Assembly: GCA_025353725.1 (NCBI GenBank)
Contig: JANXOF010000060.1
Coordinates: 56,366-120,365, forward strand
DNA length: 64,000 nucleotides
Source: Polyangiaceae bacterium
Lineage (GTDB): Bacteria > Myxococcota_A > Polyangia > Polyangiales > Polyangiaceae
Direction: 5' to 3'
Part shown: positions 27,128 to 36,247 of the stretch, piece after piece
Position numbering within the stretch: position 1 is the first letter of the stretch
Layout: every line of letters starts with the position of its first letter
The notes under the pieces: model-generated
Told to the model about the DNA's origin: nothing
Databases searched by the model: none
Seen by the model: the letters and a program-made list of their open reading frames with translations, nothing else
Translations under genes and position numbers: made by a program

Positions 27128-27271
27128 GGCCCTTGTGACACTGCGGCACGGTGCGTCCTGACCAACGAGTGGCCACGTCGAACGAGCACGGCGTTGAGAG
27201 CGTGAGCCGTGACGCGGCAGCCCCAGAACGGAGGGGATACCGCTTGTCACAGACTCACGAAGCGAAAGCGC

Positions 27272-29281
27272 TTACGGGACCGGATCGGGCTTCACGCCCT
27301 TCGAGGCCGCGGCCGCACAACCGAGCTCGACGCCCGTGGGGCCGTCCTTGGTTTTAACGATCTTGAACTCGACCCGGCGATTCTTCTCCCATGCCTCATC
27401 GTTGTGGCCCGGGTCCTCGGGACAGTACTCGCCGTAGCCTTTGCTCCGTAGGTGATCTCTCGCCACCTTCCGCTGAACGAGTGCATTCATCACGCTATTG
27501 ACGCGATCCTGCGTAAGTTTAAGGTTGTACTCGTCGCTTGCGCGCTCGTCGGCGTGGCCTGCTATCTCGAGCAACGTGAACTCGGGATGGTGGACAATGC
27601 TCGTGGCCACGGCGTCGAGAATCTCATTCGATTCGGGCAAGATCTCAGCCGAGGCGGTCTTGAACTTGATCTTTTTGAGAATCACGATGTTCGTGCCGTC
27701 GATGATGACGCTGCCCTTGTCGGGACAACCATCCTCGTCCTGAAACCCGTTATAGGTTTCAGGCTCGTTCGGGCATTTATCGATGACGTCGGGGATCTGG
27801 TCTTTGTCGTTGTCCGGATCGGGGCAGCCGTCTTGGTCCTCAAAGCCGTCTTTGTCTTCAGGGTCGTTCGGGCAAAGGTCCTTTTTGTCTAGGATACCGT
27901 CCTGGTCGTTGTCCGGGTCCGGGCACCCATCTTCGTCCTGAAACCCGTCTTTGTCCTCGGGTTGGTCGGGACATTTGTCTTTCGAGTCGAGGATTCCGTC
28001 ACCGTCGCGGTCTCCATCGGAGCCCTCGGGGCAGCCGTCCTCGTCTTGATCGCCGTCGCGGTCTTCGGGCTCGTTAGGGCAGCGGTCATCCTTGTCGAGG
28101 ATACCGTCGTTGTCGTTGTCGGGCTCCGGACAGCCATCTTCGTCTTGAAAGCCGTCAAAGTCTTCAGGTTGGTCGGGACACTTGTCGACGTCGTCCTTGA
28201 TCCCGTCGCCGTCGCGGTCGCCAATCGAGGGCTCGAAGATGAAACCGACAAAGGCACGGAAGTCCGCGGCCTCGAATCCACTCGTGTAACGCGGCCCCGC
28301 GCCGAGCATAAGGAAGCTGTTGCGTTCGACGAAAATTTTCAGCCCGCCGACAACCTCGTTCGACGGCTTCACGGCGTTCGCCGAGTCTCCGGAGAGAAGA
28401 TATGTCGCATACGTGTCGGCCACGAGGTCGACGGGTTCGAGAATTCGATAGGCAAGTCCGACGCCGTAGGTAATGCGATTACCGTCTTTAAAGAGGCCGT
28501 CTTTGAGAGAGATCGTCGTGTCACTCGGTGCGTGCAAACGAGCGCCGACGTTCACACCCACCTTGAATTGACCCGTCGCGCCGAATCGCTTTTCGCCAAT
28601 CACCTGCGGCCACACCCAAACGCTCGGATCCGCGCCAGCGTCGCGAGGTGCGTCAGACACGGGTACGCCCACCTGCGCAGACACGGCGAGCCCGAAGCCG
28701 CGCTCGACGCGGAGCAACCGAGCTTTCGCGTGCAAGGCAAGGTAGCTCACGGTCTGAGAATCGAACTGATTGCCGAACCACTGCTGGCCGTTCGGCGATG
28801 TCGCCGTCTGTCCGTTCTGCGTCGCTTGGCTCGCTTGGTTGGTCTGGGCCCCGCCCGACATCAGGTTCACGGGCATCGTAAGCCCAAGAACGAGCACGTT
28901 CGCGATACCGTAATTGAACTGGAACGTTCCCTGGAAAGAGTGGTTGATGAGCTGTTTGTCGTCCTGCCCTGTATCGGCAACGCGCAACAGACTTCGTCCG
29001 TAGTCGAGGACGAGTCCAAAGCTCAGGTCATTCTTGCCAAGGATGTCTGAGCCGTTCGAATGGAAAAATCCTTTCGAATCGAGAGCCGGCCGAAACAGGT
29101 GGGTATCGAACCCACTCCCGTTTCCGTCGGGTACGGCACTCACTTTCGTCTGCGCCTCCGCCGCAGTCTCGAGGCTAAATGCGGTGCCGAGTCCGGCAAA
29201 ACCCGCAAGGAATGGGCCCAATCGTCCTAGGACGCGCTTCGACGCACTCACACCGACGACGCTAACACAGCAAAAAAACAT
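27272..29281 (-). CDS. OmpA-family outer-membrane protein with thrombospondin type-3 repeats
   Basis: A 669-residue envelope protein. A signal peptide (to ~45) precedes a beta-barrel-like region (~60-345, many alternating strands ending in aromatic residues). About five calcium-binding thrombospondin type-3 repeats follow (~350-545; D-x-D-x-DGI and CPDQPEDKDGF-type units). The C-terminal OmpA domain (~560-660) has GHADERASDEYNLKLTQDRV and NRRVEFKI, the residues that hold peptidoglycan. It probably anchors the outer membrane to the wall. ATG 29281 is preferred to the GTG at 29302; neither has a clear ribosome-binding site. It is a paralogue in layout of the protein at 34439-36247. Confidence 0.9.
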   Translation of the reverse strand: MFFCCVSVVGVSASKRVLGRLGPFLAGFAGLGTAFSLETAAEAQTKVSAVPDGNGSGFDTHLFRPALDSKGFFHSNGSDILGKNDLSFGLVLDYGRSLLRVADTGQDDKQLINHSFQGTFQFNYGIANVLVLGLTMPVNLMSGGAQTNQASQATQNGQTATSPNGQQWFGNQFDSQTVSYLALHAKARLLRVERGFGLAVSAQVGVPVSDAPRDAGADPSVWVWPQVIGEKRFGATGQFKVGVNVGARLHAPSDTTISLKDGLFKDGNRITYGVGLAYRILEPVDLVADTYATYLLSGDSANAVKPSNEVVGGLKIFVERNSFLMLGAGPRYTSGFEAADFRAFVGFIFEPSIGDRDGDGIKDDVDKCPDQPEDFDGFQDEDGCPEPDNDNDGILDKDDRCPNEPEDRDGDQDEDGCPEGSDGDRDGDGILDSKDKCPDQPEDKDGFQDEDGCPDPDNDQDGILDKKDLCPNDPEDKDGFEDQDGCPDPDNDKDQIPDVIDKCPNEPETYNGFQDEDGCPDKGSVIIDGTNIVILKKIKFKTASAEILPESNEILDAVATSIVHHPEFTLLEIAGHADERASDEYNLKLTQDRVNSVMNALVQRKVARDHLRSKGYGEYCPEDPGHNDEAWEKNRRVEFKIVKTKDGPTGVELGCAAAASKGVKPDPVP

Positions 29282-29334
29282 GGGCGAAAATCCGCGCGTC
29301 ACTCTCTCGAGCCGGGCGTAGACTACGAGGCGAG

Positions 29335-30816
29335 ATGCCAGGTCATCTGCGTCGAGACTTGAGGAGGCTCACGCGCTCGGGAGCGCCTTCGATGTTTGCG
29401 AGGTCTGCAAGGTTCGCAAGGTCCGCGATTTGCTTTCTTTCGGTGGCGGCACAACCCGGCCTGGCACGGGCCACACCGGAGGCCGTTCTCGACGGACGAT
29501 GGCGCCAAGGCCCTCTTCGCGAGGACTTTACGATTCAGCAGTGGATGCTGAACGGGTGCGGCCCCGCGCCGCAAACCAACGCTACGGGCGGTGGCGAGGT
29601 CGTGACCGTCAGGACGGAGGGCGACGACCTCTCGTTCATCGGCGGAGGGCGCGTCTACCGAACGAATCAGTGTTACGACGCGATGCCCTCTCTCGCCCGC
29701 GAGAGCCACTCGCGCGACCCGAGCGGCAAAACATGGCGTACGCGGTGCACGACGCCTCCGAACGACCCGCGCAAAGCGATCCTCAACTCGCTGTTGGTGG
29801 CGACGACCGACACGCACATGGAGCTCATTGAGACAGGTCGCTACGAGGTCGTACTCGAGACCGGCCGATGTGTCGCCGACGTCAAGCGCACGCGAAGCTT
29901 CGACATTGTGCCCGAAGAGAGGGCGGGCGCGGTCGCGCCTCCGGCGACGGCCTCGGCACCTACACCTTCCCCACGCAAGCCGGAATCGAGGGCCGGTGCT
30001 TGCGACGTTTTGGGTGAACCCGTGCGTCTGGAAGTGAGTCCGTCGAAAAAGTTGCTGCGGACCGGCGAGTCCTTCCAGTTTCGAGGACGGGTGGTCGACG
30101 ACAAAGGGTGCGCGACGCACACACGAATGACATGGAGGCTTCAGGCGGGGGCTGTCGAAGGAATCACCGTCGACGCTACGGGGCTCGTCTCGGTCGGCGG
30201 CAACGCCAGCGAGGGTCCTGCCGAGATCGTAGTCGAAGCGGCGATGAAGGAGACCCGGGTAGCGGTCGAAGTCTCGTCGCCTGGGCACTACGACTCACTT
30301 TTAGCGCGCTCGGGCTTGAACGCTTCAGGCGAAAACGAGTCCGCGTCCATCGTCACTATGCCTGCAAGCTCACTCGGCGTTGGTGCGTCGCGCGTCGATG
30401 ACGCCTCGGAAGCGCGGCGCTGGACGTTCATTTCTATTGTCGGCGTCGTGCTCGCGCTGCTCGGTGTGCTCGCCGCGGTGCTCGGGCAGCGTGCGCGCCG
30501 TGCGACGGTGCGCGCTCGAAACGCAACGTCGAGGCACGCCTCGGAGGTTTCGGAGGTTCTTCTGCGCCGAAAAGTACGTGCGCAGGAGCACGCCGACCAA
30601 AAAAGAGCGCACGATGAAAGCGTCGCTGCCGCTGAGGCACTTGCTCGTCAGCGATTGGCCTCGAGCACCTACGCAGAGCCCCCTACGTCGGCTTCCTCAA
30701 CCGCGACTTCGGGCACGCAGGGGAGAGGTAAGATCTGTCCGACGTGTGGTGTTAGGTTCGACCGCGCTGCAGCCTTTTGCGGGAAAGACGGCACCCAGCT
30801 CGTCCTGCTCAATTGA
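29335..30816 (+). CDS. membrane protein with Ig-like outer domain and zinc-ribbon tail
   Basis: A 493-residue protein with an N-terminal export signal (hydrophobic around 30-45; a second ATG at 29392 would give a more normal signal length). A periplasmic region (~50-350) includes a Big/Ig-like segment (EVSPSKKLLRTGESFQF ... GITVDATGLVSVGG, ~225-290). One membrane span lies at ~363-385, followed by a charged, Ala-rich coiled stretch and a C-terminal mini zinc ribbon CPTC...FCGKDG (Cys468, 471, 482). The ribbon should face the cytoplasm, which could link an outside signal to a cytoplasmic partner. The DNA near 29399 carries short imperfect repeats encoding ARSARFARSA. No exact family recognised. 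Confidence 0.65.
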   Translation: MPGHLRRDLRRLTRSGAPSMFARSARFARSAICFLSVAAQPGLARATPEAVLDGRWRQGPLREDFTIQQWMLNGCGPAPQTNATGGGEVVTVRTEGDDLSFIGGGRVYRTNQCYDAMPSLARESHSRDPSGKTWRTRCTTPPNDPRKAILNSLLVATTDTHMELIETGRYEVVLETGRCVADVKRTRSFDIVPEERAGAVAPPATASAPTPSPRKPESRAGACDVLGEPVRLEVSPSKKLLRTGESFQFRGRVVDDKGCATHTRMTWRLQAGAVEGITVDATGLVSVGGNASEGPAEIVVEAAMKETRVAVEVSSPGHYDSLLARSGLNASGENESASIVTMPASSLGVGASRVDDASEARRWTFISIVGVVLALLGVLAAVLGQRARRATVRARNATSRHASEVSEVLLRRKVRAQEHADQKRAHDESVAAAEALARQRLASSTYAEPPTSASSTATSGTQGRGKICPTCGVRFDRAAAFCGKDGTQLVLLN

Positions 30817-31211
30817 GCGCATTTCGCCTTGGGGGTCGAGGGGCGCGCAACGCGGCAACGGTCGAGCCGCAACGCACGGCCGTCCGAAGCGCAAAGGAGA
30901 AATCAGAGGGCTCGCTTGATCGCTCAGATCTGCGACCGCTATACTCAGCGTTCAAGCATCCACCGCGAATGCGGAGTTCGCAAGTAGGCGCTGATTTACG
31001 ATTACTATTTATCACTTCACGACAAATAGCGTTACTCGAACCCGTAGCCTGTACCCTCAGCTTTGTTTGAGACCACGCACCAACCTACTAGCGCGCAGGC
31101 GCACTTTTCTCTGATGAAACCGCCACGTTCCGGTCTCCCGTTCGCCCGCGCTGCTGGACGAGCACGAGCGACAACAGAGAAGATGCAAGCGAAGCGAAGG
31201 ACGAATCCGCG
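30817..31211. other. intergenic region with one promoter candidate
   Basis: Nearly 400 bases lie between two same-strand genes. Short overlapping frames show no ribosome-binding site or motif. The stretch around 30985-31040 is unusually AT-rich for this genome. Apart from the promoter candidate at 30916-30945 I see no structured element. Confidence 0.4.
30916..30945 (+). promoter_or_regulatory. candidate sigma-70 promoter
   Basis: TTGATC, an 18-base spacer and TATACT resemble -35 and -10 boxes and point toward the GltJ-like gene, whose start is ~267 bases downstream. Position and sequence are suggestive only. Confidence 0.35.
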
Positions 31212-32987
31212 ATGAAGATCCAGTGCCAGTCTTGCCAGGCGAAGTACACCATCGCGGACGACAAGGTCCTGGGGAAAGTCGTCAAAATTCGCTGTAAAAA
31301 GTGCAGTTCGACGATCGTGGTGAACGGCGATGAGGCACGACCCGCCGGGTACGCAGGGGAGGCCAGCGCGGACCCCCAAGCCCTCGAGTATGGCAGCCCA
31401 TCCACCGATTCGTGGACGGTCAACGTCGCCGACGGCGACCAGCGCACGATGACCGGTGCGCAGCTCACGAGCGAGTATCGAGCAGGGGTCGTCAACGACG
31501 AAACCTACTGCTGGAAGGATGGGATGGCCGACTGGTTGCCACTCCGCGAAATCGAGCCGCTCTTCGGTGCCGTACAGCTCGCGGGCCGTGGCGTTCTTCA
31601 CTCGCTTCAAGAGGATGACCTTTCGTTTCCGCCGCAGTCGGTGCCCTCACCGAGCGCCCAAGGAATGGGCCATAGCGCGGCTCTTTTTTCGACGGGTGAG
31701 ACTGCTGTGGCGGGCGAAAGTCCGTTTTCCGGAGGAAGCTCGAACGGACACCCCCACAGCAATGGCTTCGCCGAGCACGAGGCGCAGGCGGCTCCGGCGG
31801 CGGCGCGGCGAGGTGGAGGACGCGGACAAGGCGCCGATCTCTTCGGCAACGTGGCGAGCGCAGGCGGGGAGGAAGATGTCACCACAAGCGCCGTTCCCAG
31901 CCATGCGCTGCGTGGCGGTGGCGGTGGCGGTGGCGGTGGCGGTGGGATCGAGGAACAAAAGCTGACAGGACAGCGGAACGAAAGCAGCGTGCTTTTCTCC
32001 CTCTCCGCGCTCACCGATGGCAGCAAAAACGAATCCGCGGCCTCGAGCCGAACCACGGCGACCAGCGACGGCTCCGGACTCATCGACATCCGAGCCCTCA
32101 GTCAGACCATGGGCTCCGACGACCGACGCGACACCAGTGCTCGCGTCGATGACATCATGAACCTCAGTGGCGGTGGCGCGTTCGGCGCAGCCCTCTCCGC
32201 TCCCATCCTCGCGCCTCCGCCGCTTGAAATGGCGAGCTACGCGGGTGACCAAGCGGGCGGTAGCGGCTCACCCAACAAGCTTCTTCTCGTTGCGATCATC
32301 GCCGCGGCGGCGCTCATTGCGATCGGGATCGTCGTCGCAGTGCTCGTTTCGCGGCCCGACGCGAAGGTCGATGCGGCAAACGTCGCCGCCACAAACGGCG
32401 GCAGCGCAGTAAACCCCGTGGGCACTGGAAACGGCGCCACCAACGACCCTGCCGCGGCCGGCGGAGTCGGCGCGACCGACACGACTCCCCCACCACCAGG
32501 CACGGGCAACGCAAACGGGAAGGCCCCTGCCGTAACGGGCGGCGCCGCCCACAAGCCCGCCGCAGGGGGCGGCTCGGTGGCCGTGGCTCCCCCGAAAGAG
32601 ACAGCCGCGGCGCCCGCGATTCCAAAGGCGCCCGACGCGCCGAAGGATTTCAGCTCTGCACTTGCGGCCGCGGCCGGTCAAAAGCCAGAGGCGCCGCAGC
32701 CGGCGGCCGGCGGGGGTTCGAGCGCCGCGTTCGATCGCGGCGCCGCGCAGGGAGCGCTCGGCGGCGTCAACGTTCAATCATGCAAGAAGCCCGACGGTCC
32801 AACGGGCTCCGGACACGTGAAAATCACGTTTTCCCCGGATGGCTCAGTCTCATCCGCGATTGTCGACAGCGGTCCTTATCCAGGAACGCCCGTCGGCGGG
32901 TGCATCGCTGGCAAGTTCCGTGGGGCGCATGTTCCTGCGTTTAGCGGCGGTCCCGTGAGCGTAGGCAAAAGCTTCACGATCAACTGA
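31212..32987 (+). CDS. GltJ/AgmX-like zinc-ribbon and GYF-domain membrane protein
   Basis: A 591-residue protein. Residues 1-38 are an MJ0042-type zinc ribbon (Cys5, Cys8, Cys28, Cys31). Residues ~67-118 are a GYF_2-like domain (WTVNVADGDQRTMTG ... YCWKDGMADWLPLREI). A long low-complexity cytoplasmic linker follows, including a run of 11-12 glycines coded by GGT/GGC near 31914-31946. One membrane span (~357-378) precedes an Ala/Pro/Gly-rich periplasmic linker and a C-terminal TonB-like/AgmX-type domain (~495-591). This is the layout of Myxococcus GltJ (AgmX), which binds MglA and works in gliding motility. Other glt/agl genes are absent here, so a related envelope role is equally possible. 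Confidence 0.75.
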   Translation: MKIQCQSCQAKYTIADDKVLGKVVKIRCKKCSSTIVVNGDEARPAGYAGEASADPQALEYGSPSTDSWTVNVADGDQRTMTGAQLTSEYRAGVVNDETYCWKDGMADWLPLREIEPLFGAVQLAGRGVLHSLQEDDLSFPPQSVPSPSAQGMGHSAALFSTGETAVAGESPFSGGSSNGHPHSNGFAEHEAQAAPAAARRGGGRGQGADLFGNVASAGGEEDVTTSAVPSHALRGGGGGGGGGGGIEEQKLTGQRNESSVLFSLSALTDGSKNESAASSRTTATSDGSGLIDIRALSQTMGSDDRRDTSARVDDIMNLSGGGAFGAALSAPILAPPPLEMASYAGDQAGGSGSPNKLLLVAIIAAAALIAIGIVVAVLVSRPDAKVDAANVAATNGGSAVNPVGTGNGATNDPAAAGGVGATDTTPPPPGTGNANGKAPAVTGGAAHKPAAGGGSVAVAPPKETAAAPAIPKAPDAPKDFSSALAAAAGQKPEAPQPAAGGGSSAAFDRGAAQGALGGVNVQSCKKPDGPTGSGHVKITFSPDGSVSSAIVDSGPYPGTPVGGCIAGKFRGAHVPAFSGGPVSVGKSFTIN

Positions 32988-33038
32988 GACCTGCAGGAGC
33001 ACTTCATTGCTCACCTGTTTCGTGTCAAAACACACGTT

Positions 33039-33188
33039 GTGTCCGCTTTATTCATCGCCCTCTCCGTCGGCGCGGGGTTCCTGTTTGGACTCCGCGTCGG
33101 ATTGGCTTTGGGCCATAAGAACGCCATGAAACGGCTTCCTCGCGGCCGTCCGCCTCGCGGTATCACGCGCGACGACGATGCGCGCTAA
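33039..33188 (+). CDS. possible small membrane protein (49 residues)
   Basis: A frame from GTG 33039 to TAA 33186-33188 encodes one hydrophobic helix (residues ~3-22, with GxxxG-like SVGAGFLFG) and a basic tail rich in Arg and Pro ending DDDAR. It overlaps the CAP-domain gene by 11 bases, which would allow coupled translation. No Shine-Dalgarno sequence precedes the GTG. The helix-plus-basic-tail pattern is why I list it; it may be chance. Confidence 0.35.
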   Translation: MSALFIALSVGAGFLFGLRVGLALGHKNAMKRLPRGRPPRGITRDDDAR

Positions 33189-34449
33189 CGGCCCTGCCGC
33201 TCGAAGACCCAGGCTAGCGCTCCTGCTTCTGACCTCGCTCGCGCATCTTGCTTGCCCGCTTCCTCCGCCTGCGGCCCTGCCCGCCTCCGAGGCCGCGGTC
33301 CAGCTCGCGGTGCCTCGCGCGCTCGTCGACGTCGCGAAGTCGTCACGCGAGTGGCCTGCCGTGTCGAAGTCGCCGTGGCCCGAACAGAAAGGCACACGCG
33401 CCGACCCGCGGGCAGGCGCACTTGCGAGGAGTTGTGGCGAGCCAGACGGCGCGCTCACGCACGTAGCGGAAGAACTTCTCGGCGCTCACGGGCTAGGCGT
33501 GCCGAGCGACGCCGAAGTGACACGCCGACTCCGCGCGTCGGGCGAACCCGATGTCAGCCCGCGAGTCATCACCGCAACGGGTCGTGCACCCCTCGCCACC
33601 GCGAGCGTAGAAGCGGAACTTAGCGCGCACGCAGCTCGGGGCGGCAAACGTCGATGCGGAATCGCTATCGCGACGGTCCCAGGCGGCGCGGAGAAGCTTG
33701 TCGCACTTCGCGTTGACGCGCTGGCGGATCTTTCGCCACTCCCCACACGTGCGCGTACAGGGCAGTGGCTCTCGTTCGAGGCTCGTTTGCATGTCGACGC
33801 GAGCTCCGCGCACCTCGTCATACTCGGGCCGCACGGACCACCACGGTCCGTGCCCACGTCGCTCGACCGAGCGACAGGAGTGAGCCGCGCACGTGTGGCG
33901 CTCGACCAGCCTGGTGCGTTCACCATGCAACTTGTTGGAGATCTTAGAGACGGTCCGCGACCTCTTCTCGAGGCGCGTGTTTTCGCCGACGTCGTCCCTT
34001 CCCTGTCGGAAGACGAAAGCCCGGCCCCCGGCGAGAGCGAAGGCGCCACGTCGAGCGATCTGGCCGGCATGGTCGCCGCCCTTCGCGCCTTTGAACGACT
34101 CCCGAACCTTGCCGCCAGTTCCGCGCTCGGTGCTCTCGCGACCGCGCACGCCGAGCAGATGCGCGAAAAGCGCGCCGTCGCTCACGACCTAGGCAATGGC
34201 GACTTTCGCGAGCGCCTCGAAGCCATGGGCGGGTTTGACGTTCGTGCCGTGGGCGAAAATGTGGCGCACGCTCCGACCGTTGCGCTTGCCCACCGCGCGC
34301 TCCACGCGAGCCCGTCCCATCGCGCGAACCTTTTACGGGCGGATTACACGCATATGGGCGTGGCCGTCGCGGTCGCGACGGACGGAAGCGTCTATGTATG
34401 CGAAACGTTCGTAGCCGCGCGCCACGCGCCCCTTCAGACTACTTTTTAG
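33178..34449 (+). CDS. secreted CAP (SCP/PR1) domain protein
   Basis: A 423-residue protein with an N-terminal export signal (residues ~10-26, ending in LAC, so possibly lipidated). Residues ~40-290 are a variable region with a beta-rich middle. The C-terminal ~300-415 is a CAP domain: LATAHAEQMREKRAVAHD, FDVRAVGENVAHAPTV, HASPSHRANLLRADYTHMGVAVA and VYVCETF match the CAP signature boxes, including both conserved His residues. Bacterial CAP proteins are secreted, often bind lipids or divalent ions, and are of unclear function. Its end overlaps the convergent OmpA-type gene by 11 bases. Confidence 0.8.
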   Translation: MRANGPAARRPRLALLLLTSLAHLACPLPPPAALPASEAAVQLAVPRALVDVAKSSREWPAVSKSPWPEQKGTRADPRAGALARSCGEPDGALTHVAEELLGAHGLGVPSDAEVTRRLRASGEPDVSPRVITATGRAPLATASVEAELSAHAARGGKRRCGIAIATVPGGAEKLVALRVDALADLSPLPTRARTGQWLSFEARLHVDASSAHLVILGPHGPPRSVPTSLDRATGVSRARVALDQPGAFTMQLVGDLRDGPRPLLEARVFADVVPSLSEDESPAPGESEGATSSDLAGMVAALRAFERLPNLAASSALGALATAHAEQMREKRAVAHDLGNGDFRERLEAMGGFDVRAVGENVAHAPTVALAHRALHASPSHRANLLRADYTHMGVAVAVATDGSVYVCETFVAARHAPLQTTF

Positions 34450-36247
34450 GAGCTGTAGCTGGGGCTTCGTCATCGAGAATCTTGAATTCGACGCGCCGAT
34501 TCGACGCACGACCGGGGTCGGTATCGTTCGTTTCGATCGGTTTCTCCAAACCGTAACCGTGGGATTCGAGCCGGCTCGACTCGACTCCGTGCTGAACGAT
34601 CCAAGTCACCACGGACGCCGCGCGATCGCCGGAGAGCTTCTTATTGAGAGCCGCAGAGCCACGGTTGTCCGTGTGCCCGTCAACGCTCATGCGCTTGATG
34701 TCCTTGTTCGCCTTGAGCAAGTTCGAGATCTCCTGAAGCATCGGGAAGCTCTCGGGAAGGATCGTCGCGGAGCCCGTCGCAAAGTGCACCTGCTGCATGA
34801 TGCGAACGATGTTTCCCTCGACCTTGATGAAACTCGGGCAGCCGTTCTTTTTCGGGTCCGTGTTCTTTTGACCGGGCTCTTTGGGACACGCGTCGACCGT
34901 GTCGGCAACGCCATCGTGGTCCGCGTCATCCTCAGGACAACCGTCAGCGTCATCGATGCCGTCCTTGTCCTCGGGGCTGTCGGGGCACTGGTCAAGCGAG
35001 TCGGGGATCCCATCGCCGTCGCGATCGGGCGGCATCGGGCAGCCGTCGCTCGGATCGTTGCCGCGGTGATCTTCGGCCTCGTCTGGGCATGCGTCAATGT
35101 CGTCAGGAATGCCGTCGTGATCGCGGTCTGACCCGTGTTCCTTCCGCCAGCGCGCGCGCGCCTCGGCTTTGCGCTCAGGAGATGTCGCGTCCGAATCGAG
35201 AATGGGCACGTACGCCCCGAAAAGAGCGACGGCTCGAAAATCGGGTGCGCCGTAGGCATTGACGAACACGCGGGAGCCGGCGCCGAGGCCAAGCCACCAA
35301 TGGTCGGAAGGCCCAAGCTTCATGCGGCCTTCCACCTGCCATTCGATAGGCGTGTTCTGTTTTTTGAAGAACGTGTCGCCAATGAGGTCATCGCTCTCGA
35401 TGCCCGTCGACCCGAAAACGGTCGCGCCGAGGCGGTAAGCGCCGTCGATAACGGGAACGAACGCGCCGAGAGCCCAGCGAGCCTCGTTCCCAATTCCCAA
35501 TCCCGAGCCTCCCGCGGCGTCGTTGAGCGAGTGGCGGGGGCGAAAGTGAACGCCAAGGTTGGCCGCGAGCGTGACGTACTTCACGGTGTGCTCTGCCGTC
35601 ACCATGACCATCGCCGCGGTTCCGTTGTCGCCGCCGAAGTTATATTGGGTTCCCGCGGGCGCGAGGATGCTCAGCTGGGCTCCCACTGCGGAGCGGCGGT
35701 CATCACTGCGGAAGAACGTTCCGCGAAAATCGATGCGCAAGTCCGAGGCGGAAGGGCCGCCGGGCCGAATCGGCGTGGTGCTCGTTTGGCCAGCACCTTG
35801 GACATTTCCCGTGCCGTAGTCCGGATTGCCGCCCGTTTGGAACGGGCTCCACGGGAACGTCACGCCAATCGTGGCGCGATCGAGGATTTGAAACCCTGCG
35901 CTCCCGTAGATCGTGAACTGATCTTGGATGACGGCCGTGCGCGTCGTGCGCGCTAGAACGGAGGTGTCCGTCGTGATGTTGCGCACCTTGAGCGGGCGGA
36001 GCGCGTAGCCTATCGCGAGCTGACCGTAAAAGATGTTCCTCGGGTTCGTCACCGGCCGGAAGAGGGCGATGCCGTCGTTGGGCGCGCCAGGCACCTCAAG
36101 ACGATCGAGGTGGAAGGTTTTCGACTGGGCCGCCGCCGGCGTGGCAAACGCAAGCGAGGCAAGGACGGCAGACGCCGACGCCGACGCGACGACGATGCGG
36201 ACGCGTTCACCTGGGCGAACGCAGGCTGAAGAAGCTTTCGTTCTCAC
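34439..36247 (-). CDS. OmpA-family outer-membrane protein with thrombospondin type-3 repeats
   Basis: A 602-residue protein when started at GTG 36247, which puts a signal peptide (hydrophobic ~16-40, ending ATPAAAQ) at the N-terminus. The frame is open to GTG 36487, but the extra 80 residues do not look like a leader. A beta-barrel-like domain (~45-370) is followed by three or four thrombospondin type-3 repeats (~385-475, DRDGDGIPDSLDQCPDSPEDKDG type). A C-terminal OmpA domain (~485-595) has VDGHTDNRGSAALNKKLSGDRA and NRRVEFKI for peptidoglycan binding. It belongs to the same architecture as 27272-29281. A hexanucleotide repeat lies 258 bases upstream of the start. Confidence 0.88.
   Translation of the reverse strand: MRTKASSACVRPGERVRIVVASASASAVLASLAFATPAAAQSKTFHLDRLEVPGAPNDGIALFRPVTNPRNIFYGQLAIGYALRPLKVRNITTDTSVLARTTRTAVIQDQFTIYGSAGFQILDRATIGVTFPWSPFQTGGNPDYGTGNVQGAGQTSTTPIRPGGPSASDLRIDFRGTFFRSDDRRSAVGAQLSILAPAGTQYNFGGDNGTAAMVMVTAEHTVKYVTLAANLGVHFRPRHSLNDAAGGSGLGIGNEARWALGAFVPVIDGAYRLGATVFGSTGIESDDLIGDTFFKKQNTPIEWQVEGRMKLGPSDHWWLGLGAGSRVFVNAYGAPDFRAVALFGAYVPILDSDATSPERKAEARARWRKEHGSDRDHDGIPDDIDACPDEAEDHRGNDPSDGCPMPPDRDGDGIPDSLDQCPDSPEDKDGIDDADGCPEDDADHDGVADTVDACPKEPGQKNTDPKKNGCPSFIKVEGNIVRIMQQVHFATGSATILPESFPMLQEISNLLKANKDIKRMSVDGHTDNRGSAALNKKLSGDRAASVVTWIVQHGVESSRLESHGYGLEKPIETNDTDPGRASNRRVEFKILDDEAPATAPKK

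Noticed and set aside
27740..28220. Regularly repeated DNA that could look like a CRISPR or minisatellite
   Set aside because: The repeats code for thrombospondin type-3 units and vary at codon level; there are no spacers.
27962..29050. 362-residue plus-strand frame opposite the OmpA/TSP3 gene
   Set aside because: Repetitive Val-rich translation is the antisense of the Asp-rich TSP3 repeats.
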